From contig BCIG01000007.1 in the NCBI GenBank assembly GCA_001599915.1, forward strand, positions 434,001-498,000: a stretch of DNA of 64,000 nt, given 5' to 3'. The notes under the pieces are model-generated. The model made no database searches, was not told the origin of the DNA, and worked only from the letters and a program-made list of their open reading frames with translations. Shown in pieces: positions 1 through 12,067 of the stretch. Numbering within the stretch: position 1 is the first letter of the stretch; each line of letters opens with the position of its first letter. The DNA is from Symbiotaphrina buchneri. Lineage: Eukaryota > Ascomycota > Symbiotaphrinales > Symbiotaphrinaceae. The position numbers and the translations under genes were made by a program.

Positions 1-344
1 AGTAAGTAGTAGATGGTGCACACTCTTTTGACAGTCTGACTCTCACGATATATCGAATCGCCTACCTTATCTGAGGTACCTATTTTTTTTAGATGAATTC
101 TTCCTTGAAAGACACAATGCTACGTCCGTCAATTTACGATATTTTATTTTTAAAATCTGTTCAGTAGGTATAACAATGACAGAATTTAACATAAGCTTAA
201 TTTCTTCCAACCATATCATATGTGGAATTTTTGAGGCTTCTTGAAAGTCTGTACATCTTGGGTGGTTTTACCTGCAAAGTAGAGGTGTTCAAAGACTAAC
301 AACCTATAAAAATAGCTCGCTAGGTATGGAGTCATGGAGCTTTT
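1..344. other. Flank left of the repeat island, no gene
   Basis: No open frame of useful length and no recognisable gene is present. The stretch has moderate GC and ends at the TA dinucleotide (345-346) that borders the inverted-repeat element. It contains one intergenic TACC/GGTA-type motif near 62-80, like those found elsewhere in the window. Confidence 0.5.
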
Positions 345-346
345 TA

Positions 347-553
347 CTTGTGTGGACAAAAAGAATGTCCAAAGAGGCCTGTACACAAGGACCCCCCCAT
401 TGTTTTTTTACTGTAATCGTCCTTAATGCGTATCCATTACTGACATCAGCAATAACTCACCCAATTTCAATTATTTGAAGCCCAATTTCATGTTCTTCAA
501 ATAATAATACTGTTCTTCTTGGTATTGACTTTTTTCAATATATCAATCTGCTT
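347..553 (+). repeat. Left terminal inverted repeat (mutated arm)
   Basis: This is the left arm of the inverted repeat. The first ~135 bases match the reverse complement of 6530-6664 with few changes; 482-553 is more diverged but still colinear. Where the two arms differ the left one usually has T or A, so this arm looks the more heavily RIP-mutated. Confidence 0.8.
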
Positions 554-3372
554 TAAGCTGCCTAATAAACAGTTATAAAGACCTATAGCCGCTATGGAAA
601 TCATATAACGATAGCTTAAAGAAACAAGGCTAAGATGATGTTAAAATACAACCTATCTCTAGAGTATATTATAGAAGTCAACAGTTTCTACATCTATATA
701 ATCAAATATATTAAAGATAACATCATTTACTTTGGATACTATATATTATTATATCTTATTACCTTTAACCAGTTATAAATGTTCTTTTTATAAAAGAAGC
801 TTATCTTATAGATTAAATAAATAACAATCTGAATTTATATAATAATAAGATAGCTTAATTTGTATAAAATAAGTTTAAAGTCATAATAGAATATAGATCT
901 ATCTAAAAACTGTTTGTAAAGTAGAAATAGATTTAAAAAAGGATATAAAAACATGCTGTTAAAAAATCTATATCTTTATAAACATTGAATACTATAAATC
1001 TATGGTTAAAAAACCTATTAATTAGTATATCTTAATAAAAACACTGTAAATAAAAGAATCAAAGATTAAAAACATGTTTAGACTTTATCAGGTTAATAAA
1101 CAAGTTTTATATATACCTTAAAACAATCTAAAAGATAGAATGTTCTTCTAGCTTATATAATCAATGGTTATATTATATAAAAGATCTTTTAAAACTTTTT
1201 TACCAAAAAGCTTTTTAATTAATTTGTTTAAAAAAAGATATTAATAAAGTGCAATCCTTTTTCTAAACTATAGTTAGTTCTTATCATAAATAATATTTTA
1301 ATTCATTATAATCTAAAGCTTTATTAAATATATAAAGATATAAGTATAATACTTATTTATCTTCTTTTATACTTATTAGATTTTAACCTTATTAAAAAAT
1401 CCTTTTTAACCTTAAAAGCATAAATAAAACATTATTATCATATTAACAGTATCTTTATTAAAGAAAAGAAGTTTTTAAAGTTTTTTGAAAATAATGATTT
1501 AATATCTTTCTATAATAAAAGATAATAGTTAAAAAGCTAAAATCTATTTTACTTATTGTTTATTAAATATAAAAGGTTATAAGGATAAAAAAAGAAAGAA
1601 TAAAAGGAAATATTTAAAGCAGTAAATATTAAAGAAATTAAACTTTAGATTAATAAATCTTTTTAGATTATTATTTAAACAATTGATTAAGTTAATAAGT
1701 TTTATATAATGTTTAAGTTTTAAAAGATATTTTTTCCTATATAAATTATTAATAAAATAATATATACTTAAAATAATTATTTTCCTTAAATTTTAATTAT
1801 TAAAAACTATGTTTTTAATTATAATACTCTAAGATATAATAATCAAAAAACAATCAAAATAATAAGTTATATAAGTTTTAATTAATAGATTTCTTTAAAA
1901 CAATACTGATTTTAAAACTTTATACAAATTCCTATATAAACAATAAATAAACATTTAATATTAAAAACCTTAGTTAACTTTTTCTATATCTTTATTATCT
2001 TTTAGAACCTTTTTTAAAAAAGCTAAAATCTTTATAATCTCCTTTTTCTTTAACTTTATTTCTGTTTATATTTTAGTTTTTATATCTTTTAACTAAATCT
2101 ATCTTTTAATCTTTATATAAATTTAATTAACAATACCTTTAAGGATATCTAGATCAACTAGCTTAAAAACTCTTATATTACAGATTTGACCTAAGGTAAA
2201 ACAACTTATTAACAATTTATTATAGATATCTATAAGCTATATTTATCATGATAAACTTATAGAGATATACTAATTAAAATAACATTATATCTATTTTATC
2301 TTATTTGTATAAAAAAGAATAAAACTATTATAAAACTGATTATATAATAAAAATCTGATTTAGCTTTTTTAATAAGTTAAATAAGTATTTAGATTACCTT
2401 CTATTAACCAGTAATTATAAGTATAGATATTAATAGGCTGATTAACTATAATAATTGTTAAAGACAAGATTTTACCCTTTTCTTTTAAGCTTTTTAGATT
2501 TTAAAATCTTAATAACTTATACAATAACTGTTTTAATAAGGTTATATAAGTTATTATACCTTTATAGATTTTATAGCCTTACTTTTTAAATTAAATATAA
2601 TCAAGCTTTATATGCTAATTATTTATAATTAGATATTATTATTTAATATTTATACAGTTGTTATTATTATAATAATAGCTTTAAATCAAAGTCCTAATGA
2701 TAGCTTAAAACAGGGTTTATATCTTTTTTCTTTGTTATTTTTTCTCTATAAGTTAAACAATTACAATCTTTTGTTATTATTACTAATTATTTATCATTAG
2801 GTTTAAAAGAATAACTTTACCTTATAACAACAGTAATTAACTTAATTATAGAACAGATAATTAAATAGATAGTTAAAAAAACAGTTAAAAAAATAGCTAT
2901 CATAGTTATTATTTAATAGGTTTAAGATTTAATATAATAGTTATTATATAACAAGCTTTAATTTAAATAATAAAAACAGCTTTTTATTATAAATTCTATA
3001 TTTATCTAACCTTATAAGCTAATTTCTACCAATTATTTTAATTAATTAACAAAATAAATAACATATGATTAATAAGTTTATCAATGGTAATATTATAATA
3101 TATTATCAAGACTTTAATCCATAGATTACTATTGTATGTTTATCCTGTTTAATCTAGCTTTTCTATAATAACAGCTAACTGTTTATCTAAAAAGCTGTAA
3201 TAGTTATAAAAAACAAGTACCTTAAAAGCTTAATCTTTAAAAAGCTTTTTATCCTTGATCTATAAAGAAACAATGATTATATACAACATTATAGGTTCAG
3301 TTAATATCTGTTAGCTATATTAAAGTGTTCTAGAATATGTTTATTAAACAGGTATCTAGGAAACTATACTAT
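554..3372. other. AT-rich gene-free core of the repeat island
   Basis: The stretch is extremely AT-rich, full of TTTATA/TTAAAA strings, with no frame above about 60 codons on either strand. C- and G-containing dinucleotides such as CpA and TpG are depleted to the eye, as after RIP. It probably holds the decayed body of the inverted-repeat element, but no transposase motif can be read. It contains no host gene that I can support. Confidence 0.6.
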
Positions 3373-3792
3373 TGTGGTGGGGAAGAAGGTGCAGAAGGTA
3401 CAGAAGGTGCAGAAGGTGATTTGCGCTTTTGCACCAATGTCATGTAATGTTGTCCAAGCTTCAGTGGAGCGGAATGGAACAATGTTTCTCTGGTGTTCTG
3501 CGCTCCAGGGGATAAAAACTCTTTTTTTAATAGTCAGATAGAGGAGCACGTTGAATAGGGAATTCAGGACCTGTTTTGCTGATGTTTGTTTCTTATTTTA
3601 GATAGGTGATTTCTCTATGTGGTTTTCTATATGATTTCTCTATGTGGTTTTCTATGTGGTTTCTCTATGTGATAGCCTGTGCAAAGGCTTTATTCCCTTT
3701 GTTTTATCACAGTGTTTCCTATAGTACATCTCCTTACCTATTCTCCTACCTGATTCGGTGGCTATCTACCTATTTTTAACAACCTTAGCACA
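3373..3792 (+). repeat. 5' LTR of the nested element
   Basis: Direct copy of 5817-6211. It carries a run of 9-bp units (GAAGGTRCA) at about 3381-3418 and a tandem of ~26-bp units built on TTTCTCTATGTGG at about 3609-3670. It is about 25 bp longer than the right copy, equal to one extra unit of the second tandem. Confidence 0.8.
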
Positions 3793-5816
3793 TTGGTGAC
3801 CTATACAAGGACATTGTTATCATATGGTAGGAGAATAGGGAGCAAGAGAGCATTAGGAAGGCTTACCAACTGATAGGAATTACAGCTATGCTGTTACAGC
3901 CTTAGAGGATTCAACCTTATAAAAATACAGCTATTGTTATAAGATACAGCTGCTGCATAACAACATATACCGTTTCTTAGGGCCTTGATATGGCCATCAG
4001 CACTAAGGGTAGGATAGATCCTGAAAAATATCAAGAATACAAGCTTAAAGTTTGAAAAAGGATGAAACAATCAATTTAAAGCTTTGGAAATTGTATAAGA
4101 TCATGTTAATACAACAGAACAATAATAATAGGTCTGAACATACAATGGTATAATAGCTCTGATAGGCCTCCTATTGCAAATTAAGGAAAGCAACAATAAT
4201 AGAAACCTTTTGTTAAAAGGAAAATATCATTTAATAAACATTATGATAATAATAACAGTGATAAGGGTACAATACTGAATGGCTCACCATTAATAGCAGA
4301 AACAGTGATAAATAAGAATAAAGACTTCTGGCCTATCATCCATCACCTTGTTATAGCTATTTTATAGGCTATATTACAAGCTTATTCTATATAAACAGAA
4401 TACTTTGAATTCCAGATAGTTTCATTATTGATAGCAAATGGTATCAATAGCTAAGGATCCTGAAATCAAGCTATTAAGGATTCTTCCTTCTCCTCCTCCT
4501 CCTCTTCCATTCCTGTTCCTGTTAAGCATATTGCTCTAACATCAGCTACTATTTATACTGTTGTTTCATTATCAGCAAATACTTTAAAGGTGTGAATAAC
4601 AAAGGGGATACCATATCTAGACTCTCTAGGCATACTGTTCTTTAAAGAGAAGAACATCATCAAGTTCTTGGAGTGGTATAGGGATCTTTGCAATAACTAT
4701 GTTCTAAAAGAGGCTAAGAAGGTAAAATGCCTGTTATGCTATTGTAAAGGGAATATCAGAACATATATCAAGATCATTTCTGAATAGAACGCCTATAGCT
4801 GGGAAAGCTTCTGCAGGATGTTATATAATGAATATAAAAGCAATAATGTTAAACAGCAGCAAAGCTTCTGTCAATGGCTTAAACAGTATAAACAAATTCC
4901 CTAAAGCAAAAGAGATAACCTATAGCAATACTATTGTGAATATACTGCTAAATCACAAGCCCTTATTAATCAGGGTGTTCTTGATCCTTATATCCAAGGT
5001 CTATGGTTTTTACAAGGGTTCTCTATCATCATTTAGGCTAATATGATATAGAAATACCATATAGATTTAAATAATATAGCAAGCTTGAATTTCAGGGAGC
5101 TCTGTGATTTTGTACAAGCTTAGCATACAGCTAATAACACCCTGCAGCAATTTGAATTATAATTAAAAGCTTTATTAAAGCCTATATCTATCTAAGAAGT
5201 TAAGAGTTTGGATAGGAAGATAGATAACCTTATAGAGACCTTGTAAAAGATGGTGCTCCTGATCTTGATGATATTGCTCAAGGATAGCATAAAGGAGGCT
5301 GTTTATGTTAATCTTACAAAGCTATACCTATCACAAGGGGGCCCTTTTCCAGCTGGGCCTATACCTGATCCACTGATGTTGCCTAGCCTGTTGTCAGATA
5401 TGCAGGAAGCTTATAGAAGAGGATACCAGGTTCTGTACCCTTGTACCTGCTATTATTACCGTGTCCCAGACCATGTTCAGGCCTATTATCCTGACCTACA
5501 TAAGGATATAAAGAAGGGCCTTTGCTACTATAATGAAAATTGTTGTTTAGCCTTGGGTAGGCTGTCACCTGGAGCTCAGGAGGTTATAACTTAGGGTACG
5601 GTCAGCAGGAGAGACATGGTACAGAGTTTTGCTGTATCCTCAGCTAGGGCCTGATTTTCCATGCCTAGGCATGGGAAATCGATCAGGTTATCGGCAGGAT
5701 GTTTACAGTGATTAGGAAGCTTTTATAAGTAGCTGACAGCCGTTCCAGAACACGTTGTATATCTTTTTTAGCCTGTTAATGGTCATAGGACGACCATTTA
5801 ATAGGGGGAGGATATA

Positions 5817-6211
5817 TATGATAGGGAAGAAGGTGCAGAAGGTACAGAAGGTGCAGAAGGTGATTTGCGCTTTTATACCGATATTATATGATATAGTCCA
5901 AGCTTCAGCGGAACGGAATGGAACAATGTTTCTCCGGTGTTCTGTGTTCCAGGGGATAAAAGCTCTTTTTTTAATAGTCAGATAGAGGAGCATGTTGAAT
6001 AGGGAATTCAGGACCTGTTTTGCTGGTGTTTGTTTCTTGTTTTGGATAGGTGATTTCTCTATGTGGTTTTCTATGTGGTTTCTCTATGTGGTAGCCTGTG
6101 CAAAGGCTTTATTCCCTTTGTTTTATCACGGTGTTTCCTATAGCATGTCTCCCTACCTATTCTCCTACCTGATTCGGTGGCTATCCACCTACCCCCAACA
6201 ACCCCAGCACA
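5817..6211 (+). repeat. 3' LTR of the nested element
   Basis: Direct copy of 3373-3792 with the same 9-bp tandem near its start and one unit fewer of the TTTCTCTATGTGG tandem. It is followed by CTATC, matching the sequence before the left LTR over four to five bases. Confidence 0.8.
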
Positions 6212-6456
6212 CTATCAGATTGTAGTAGCTTAAGATCAAGAAGATCATTAGGTGCTTTAAAAGCTTTATCTAACAGATTAGCTTAATGCTGTTGCTATTC
6301 AGCAAGTAATGATAACTGTACTGAAGGAGATAACTACGGCTTCTCTATAATAGATAAGGTCCTGGTCCTTGGACAAGCTTTGTTGACCTTTGTAACTACG
6401 GTTATAGCTGTTTGGCCACCCTTGAAGGCCTTTAGATATGTAGTCCTACATCTAGG

Positions 6457-6664
6457 AAGCATGCTTAACATGTTGAAAAGAGTCAACACCAAGGAGAGCA
6501 GTATCATGACTTTTATGCCGCAGATTTAGGCTTCAAATAATTGAAATTGGGTGAGTTATCGCTGATGTTGGTGATGGATACGCGTTAAGTGCAGCTACAG
6601 CAAAAAAACAATGGAGGGGTCCTTGCGCACGGGCCTCTTTGGACACTCTTTTTGTCCACACAGA
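6457..6664 (-). repeat. Right terminal inverted repeat (less mutated arm)
   Basis: Reverse complement matches 347-553. This arm keeps C and G at most positions where the left arm has T or A, so it is close to the original end sequence of the element. It is bordered by TA at 6665-6666. Confidence 0.8.
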
Positions 6665-6666
6665 TA

Positions 6667-7380
6667 TTGCTTTTCCGGGCAAAGTCATTTTGAGTCAATC
6701 TGGCGCCCATCCGAACTATATCACGCTCACTTCACAGGGTTGTGAAGGCCAAAAAGGAGGGAAATTTGTAACAAGCATTGACATAAAATTCATCAAGTAT
6801 GGAGTATTGTTGTGACCACGTCATGCTGTAATACCCATTGAGCCATCTTACAATATGCTAAATGAAAGAGTACACCATACACCGTGTATATTTCTTATTG
6901 TTAACGTACTCGACCTACCTTAGATACCTTACTTACCGTAGGTAGGTAGGTAGGTAGGTAGGTAAGGTATCTGACCGCCTACCTCGCGGCCTGTGCTTCG
7001 TATACCTCTCTGATAATAAGGTATTATTTATTGTGGTGACCTTGAGGTAAGTTTCTACCTTAAACCCTGTGAGGCGGATGAGGCCGCACAGCTGCGACAG
7101 TGCTGGCGCTGCGTTCTGGGTGTTCTGGGTGCATTGACATCATACCCTAGCTCCCTCAAATCACTTTGCGCCAAAGGCTTCATTACTTTGTTACTTCGTA
7201 CCTTTAAGTGTGAACAACGGTCACAGAGCGTCCTCCTTCACTGATTCCTGTCGTCTTCCAACCACTTTCCTTTTCTTCAGCTCAACGGTATGCGCTTTTC
7301 TTGAGCTTGCCGGACTTGACAGTTTTCTGCAACAGCTTGCGCCGATTGCATTTCCCCCATGAAGGTGCACGGATAAAGAA
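6667..7380. other. Intergenic region and rad26 promoter, with GGTA microsatellite
   Basis: No gene is seen. A perfect run of GGTA/TAGG units lies at about 6938-6965, next to further TACCTTA/TAGGTA motifs. The last ~200 bases before the rad26 start at 7381 presumably hold its promoter and leader; an in-frame stop at 7360 limits upstream extension of that gene. Confidence 0.6.
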
Positions 7381-10300
7381 ATGAGCAGCGGCGACGTCTC
7401 TGTCCCCGCCCGTCTCCTCCCAGAGAATTTCGGTATGGTAGATCAGGATGATGATGGGACTCAGCAGAAGGCAGTGGCTGGTACCGATATGGCTGCAAAA
7501 GGCGACCGAGTGAACGGCGAACCGTCTGTGAGCGAGGAGCGCAGTGCACTGGAGTCGAATAGCGCAGAGAAGACCGAAGAAGCGGCGCGCCTGAAGGATT
7601 TGACAGAACTGGTGCGAGATCAAGATGACCTGGAGCGAGACATCGGCCGTCAAGTACGTCAGATAGCCCACTGGCGGCCACTCCTAATCTGACCTATGGC
7701 TTTGCTTAGGCAGATAGGATCCTTACGGAGCAGGCGGATGAGAGAGATAGGAAGAGGTTAGAAAAGACAGTCTCCGAAAGAGAGTAAGTCTAGCACAGCA
7801 TCCGACCCCTGTCCTTGGCTAATTGTATGGACAGTAAGGTCGCCGCTGATCTGGACAAGCTCCGACGGAAACTTCAGCAGCCTACATCTGCCTCAGTAGG
7901 TGCGCGCCTTCGAGCAGAGGCCGATACACTGCAAGGCCGCCTTTCGAGCCTGGAGGCAGATGCCGTGCAAATACAGGAAAGGATCGAGGGCAGGCATAAG
8001 TTTGATGGAGCCACAGGAGATGCCTTGCTGCAGGACGCCAGTAACGCCCGGCTACCCGACGAGACTCAGCGGGATTTCCTTATTCGGACGGGGAAGATCA
8101 CTCCATTCTCACAAGTAGGTCGTTCGCCGGCTGGGTCGGGCTCTAATCTTCAGGATGTATTGTTGGACGCAGAGGAACACGAGAGTGAGCGTGAGCGCGG
8201 GGCACCTCCGACTCCGAATCACGGGTCAGATGCGGAGCCCAGATCTCATCGCGAGTTACTGCAACCTGGCTTCATTGATGTTGGTGTCGAAGATACCTCA
8301 CGGTTGCGGGCGAGCACTGGTGAACCGCCTTCCAAGAGACGAAAACTTAGAAAAGTGGATGATAGCAAAAAAATAGGTTCTCAGGATCCGGAGACGTCTA
8401 TCCTTACGCCCATTGGGGAAGATGACTATCAGACCAGTGTGGTCAACAGTGAAGTCACAGACTACAGTCCAGAGAATTCAGATGACTGGCCAGAAGAAGA
8501 GACTTTTGATAAGCGGCGATCGAAAGATTCGAAACGGCTGGAGAAGCATGCTCGGAACTCTGATGAACAACTTGGGAAGGAGAACTTTGCTGGAGTTGAT
8601 GATGGAAACGAGTCTCTCTATCAGTCAAGGCTTAAGAGCTGGGCGCGCAGACGTCGTGAGGCGCGTGACATGGCCGTCCAGCCATCTCAGGATGGTAAGA
8701 ATGCGCTTGATAGTAGGAGCGTACAAGGTACCGCTTCTGGGGAGGAATGGTATATGCCACATCCAACGAAGCCGGATGCCGAGTTTGACGGGGGTTTTCG
8801 GATTCCGGGAGATATCTACCCTTCGCTTTTTGATTATCAGAAAACAGGGGTACAGTGGCTTTGGGAGCTCTACTCTCAACAAGTTGGCGGCATTATTGGT
8901 GACGAGATGGGGCTTGGCAAGACCATCCAGGTTATATCATTCCTTGCCGGTCTCCATTATTCAGGCAAGATGTCTAAGCCCGTCATAGTCGTGGCCCCGG
9001 CTACGGTGATGAAACAGTGGGTAAATGAATTTCACCGGTGGTGGCCCCCTTTTAGGGTGTCAATCCTCCATACATCCGGAAGTGGAATGCTCGACGTTGC
9101 AAAAGAAAATCGGATGGAAGATGAGCTGCTCGTGCAAGAATGGGATGGTAGTAGACCTAAGATGCGTAGCAAGGGACACAGACCGGCTGAGAGGATCGTC
9201 AGGCGGGTGGTAGAAGAAGGCCATATACTTATCACGACCTACACAGGACTTCAGACATATGCAGAATTGTTGATTCCAATCGACTGGGAATATGCTGTCC
9301 TGGACGAAGGTCACCGGATCAAGAATCCCAATGCTGCTATTACTATATACTGCAAGGAGCTGCGGACGCCGAACCGTGTCATCTTGTCTGGCACTCCGAT
9401 GCAGAACAATCTGACGGAATTGTGGTCGCTATTTGACTTTGTCTTTCCCATGCGCCTGGGCACACTGGTCGATTTCCGCAACCAATTCGAGTTTCCGATT
9501 CGTCAAGGCGGTTATGCCAACGCATCGAACTTACAAGTCCAGACGGCCACAAAATGTGCCGAGATGCTCAAAGACACCATCAGTCCATATCTGCTTCAAA
9601 GGTACAAGGTCGACGTGGCGGCGGATCTTCCCAAAAAGAGCGAGCAAGTACTATTTTGCAAGCTTACCAAGCCGCAGCGCGAGGCTTACGAATCCTTTCT
9701 GGGATCCGAGGAAATGAGATCCATCATGAACGGAAAGCGACAGGTCTTGTATGGTGTCGATATTCTCCGGAAGATTTGCAACCACCCCGACCTCCAGGAT
9801 CACCAACTTCTCTCCCGCAAGCCAGGCTATAATTATGGCAACGCTGCGAAGTCTGGGAAGATGCAGGTAGTGAAAGCATTACTCGAGTTATGGAAGGAAA
9901 CCGGACATAAGACTCTGCTCTTCGCCCAGCATCGGATCGTTTTAGACATTCTGGAGAAGTTCATAGGTTCTCTCAATGGCATGAGGTACCAGCGAATGGA
10001 CGGAAACACACCCATCAGCGCACGACAGGGTATGGTGGACAAGTTCAACAATGACCCAGATAATGAAGTTTTCCTCCTGACGACGAAAGTCGGAGGCCTG
10101 GGAGTCAACCTAACGGGTGCTGATAGAGTTATTATATTTGATCCCGATTGGAATCCATCCACAGACCTCCAGGCTCGAGAGCGAGCCTGGCGCCTAGGAC
10201 AAAAGCGCGAAGTCATGATATATCGGCTGATGACAGCGGGCACAATTGAGGAAAAGATCTATCACCGTCAGATCTTTAAACAGATTCTAACGAACAAGAT

Positions 10301-11216
10301 TCTCAAGGACCCGAATCAGCGTCAGACATTTCAGATGAAAGACCTTCATGACCTGTTCGCATTTGGGTCTCCCGAGGACGGCACCGAAACTAGCAAATTA
10401 TTCAACGGCACCGAGGTGCGGTTTGACAGGACCAATGACGAGCCTGGTGGCGCTAGTGGTCCGACGACGCAAACCCTTAATGGACCAGATGATACTGCTC
10501 AAATCAAGACCTTTTCCGGTGTTTCCGCCGTGGAGCAGTGGCAGGGTGAGGAGGACGAGCAGAAGAGCACGAGCAAGGAGGATAGAGAGGCGCGCGTAAT
10601 GGAAGGGATTTTCGCCCGCTCTGGTGTTCATTCAGCGCTTGAGCATGACCAGATCATCAATGGGAAGAGGATAATCGCAGCTGATCCTAAGATCATTGAA
10701 CGCGAGGCGAAGCGGGTTGCGGCCGAAGCGGCGTCCGAATTGAAACGGGCAGAAGCGGCGGCGAAGACTGTTCCGATAGGCACTCCTACCTGGACAGGGC
10801 AGGTCGGGACGGCAGGGCGCCCAGATGCGGCCAGCCAATTCCGGAGAGGCATGGCCAGAGGAGGGCCCGCATCTTCTGGCATCTTGGCAGGGCTGCAGGA
10901 ACGTCAAACTGCTGGTGGGAGCGGTAGTAGCTCTCGAGCCAGCACGCCGGGGTCATCGAGTGCACCCAGCCGGTCTGTGATCCCGCGGGGGAAGGATTTC
11001 ATGAAGATGATTCGGGACTACCTGCTGGCACATGGAGGGGAGGCCCGCACACAGATGTTGATCGACCATTTCAACCGCTACTGCACGACTCCGGAGCGGA
11101 CAATGGAATTCAAGGAGATGTTGAAGGCCATCGCGACGCTCGACAAGGGCGGCCGAGGAAGGGGTAGGGGTAAATGGGTGCTTAAAGACGAGTACAGAAC
11201 AGCTCCGAATGGCTGA
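7381..11216 (+). CDS. rad26: Rad26/CSB-type SWI/SNF DNA-dependent ATPase
   Basis: Exons 7381-7653, 7710-7783 and 7835-11216 join in frame to give 1,242 residues. This is the fungal counterpart of ERCC6/CSB, which acts at RNA polymerase II stalled on damaged DNA in transcription-coupled repair in the nucleus. The Walker A motif DEMGLGKT lies near residue 471, the DEGH box near 605, and the helicase C motif ARERAWRLGQ near 895. The N-terminus is charged and coiled; the C-terminal ~60 residues form a likely winged-helix segment (RTQMLIDHF) after an RG-rich tail. The short second exon (74 nt) restores the sequence SERDKVAADLDKL across the junction, which supports both introns. The start is the first ATG after an in-frame stop. 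Family assignment is firm; transcription-coupled repair is inferred from the family. Confidence 0.93.
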
Positions 11217-12067
11217 TGAGATGCCGAGCACAGGGCTTCCCCTGGTCGGCTGAGTAGGGTAGGGGGAAGGCCTCAAAAAGAAAAGCCAATAGTTACCTTA
11301 ATCTCCGCATATTTTGTGCTCCTTGGTACACATTGTGCCTTTGCGATGGGACTTTGATCTTCTTGCATGGGAGAATGAAAAGAAGTGCTCGTTCCAGTTG
11401 TTCGATGTGCAAATGTAGCTCGCCAGAAAAGAGAGGGGAGGAACTGAGTGAGACATTTTGCATTGCTTAGTGCAGTAGGTGCCTTACGTACGATGCGAAG
11501 TGTAGACGCCAGCTAGCCTCAGCCAGTCGGACTTTATCAGCCCCTATTATTTGCCCTCTTGATGGCTGCTTCTTGCCATTCCTTACCTCGCCCGCTGCCT
11601 CGGCCTTTGCCTTGATTGATGCCGTTAGCCTGTTGTCTTTTCTTCGCTGTTGCTGTTGTTGTTGTTGTGGTGGTGGTGGTGGTGGTGGTGGTGGTGGTGG
11701 TGGTTGTGTTGATTGTGGTTGTTCGCTCAGCACCAATCGGATGCCATTGTCGTTGTTATTAATAGTCACGACCATACCCGAAGAGTAAACTGTCTTGGGT
11801 ACGGGCGGCCAACTAGACCAAGATACGTAAGGCACCTCTGCTAACTCGCCGAGTCGGGAACCAATGAATGAAACCATTCGAGCCGTTCCCCCTGCTTACC
11901 TCTATTATTGAAAAGAAAAGCAACGTCCAGGGGAACCTCGCAGAAAGGGCTCTCGATGCCTGGGTGATCTCACCTCGACCATTTCTCTCTCGCTTCATCA
12001 CTTCTGTCTGCTTATCATCAGTTGTTCCCCACTGCTGGCGGCAAGCAGAAGGCGAACCCACCGCAGA
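11217..12067. other. Intergenic, with GTT/GGT microsatellite
   Basis: No supported gene. A TGT/TGG trinucleotide run at 11648-11704 creates apparent polyproline/polyglutamine frames on the minus strand and poly-Cys/Gly on the plus strand; these have no family resemblance and look like by-products of the repeat. The right end is the promoter of the gene starting at 12068. Confidence 0.6.
11648..11704 (+). repeat. (GTT)n(GGT)n microsatellite
   Basis: About five TGT/GTT units are followed by about eleven uninterrupted GGT units. Such triplet runs are unstable, so the length is likely to vary between isolates. Confidence 0.85.

Larger units (their letters stand above)
3373..6211 (+). mobile_element. 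Nested LTR retrotransposon fossil, probably non-autonomous
   Basis: Two direct repeats (3373-3792 and 5817-6211) bound about 2.0 kb of internal sequence. The left repeat is followed at 3793 by a primer-binding-site-like TTGGTGACC, and a purine tract (5803-5811) precedes the right repeat. The repeats begin TG (TA in the right copy) and end CA. The short flank ACTAT occurs at 3368-3372 and again at 6211-6215, consistent with a 4-5 bp target duplication, so the insertion looks complete. The interior holds gag-like relics but no readable reverse transcriptase or integrase, suggesting a short non-autonomous element of Ty3/gypsy type. The coding part is decayed and carries several breaks. The two repeats differ at roughly 36 of ~395 aligned sites, nearly all transitions, so RIP inflates any age estimate. 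Confidence 0.7.
347..6664. mobile_element. TA-flanked DNA transposon-like element with ~207-bp inverted repeats
   Basis: Bases 347-553 pair as an inverted repeat with 6457-6664; the outermost stretch begins GTGTGGACAAAAAG on each side. A TA dinucleotide lies immediately outside both ends (345-346 and 6665-6666), the target duplication expected of Tc1/mariner-type elements. Mismatches between the arms are almost all transitions, with T or A in the left copy, which fits RIP. Weaker similarity seems to continue inward for perhaps 100 bases more. No transposase frame is visible; the core is AT-rich and is interrupted by an LTR element. Assignment to Tc1/mariner rests only on the TA flanks. It could instead be a non-autonomous foldback element. 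The ends are clear, the family is not. Confidence 0.7.

Noticed and set aside
347-6664. Repeat island read as a centromere or telomere
   Set aside because: It is only about 6.3 kb, has defined inverted ends with TA flanks, lacks telomeric repeats, and is followed at once by ordinary genes.
11467-11877. 136-residue minus-strand frame with polyproline and polyglutamine runs
   Set aside because: The runs are just the translated GTT/GGT microsatellite, and the rest has no conserved sequence or splice support.
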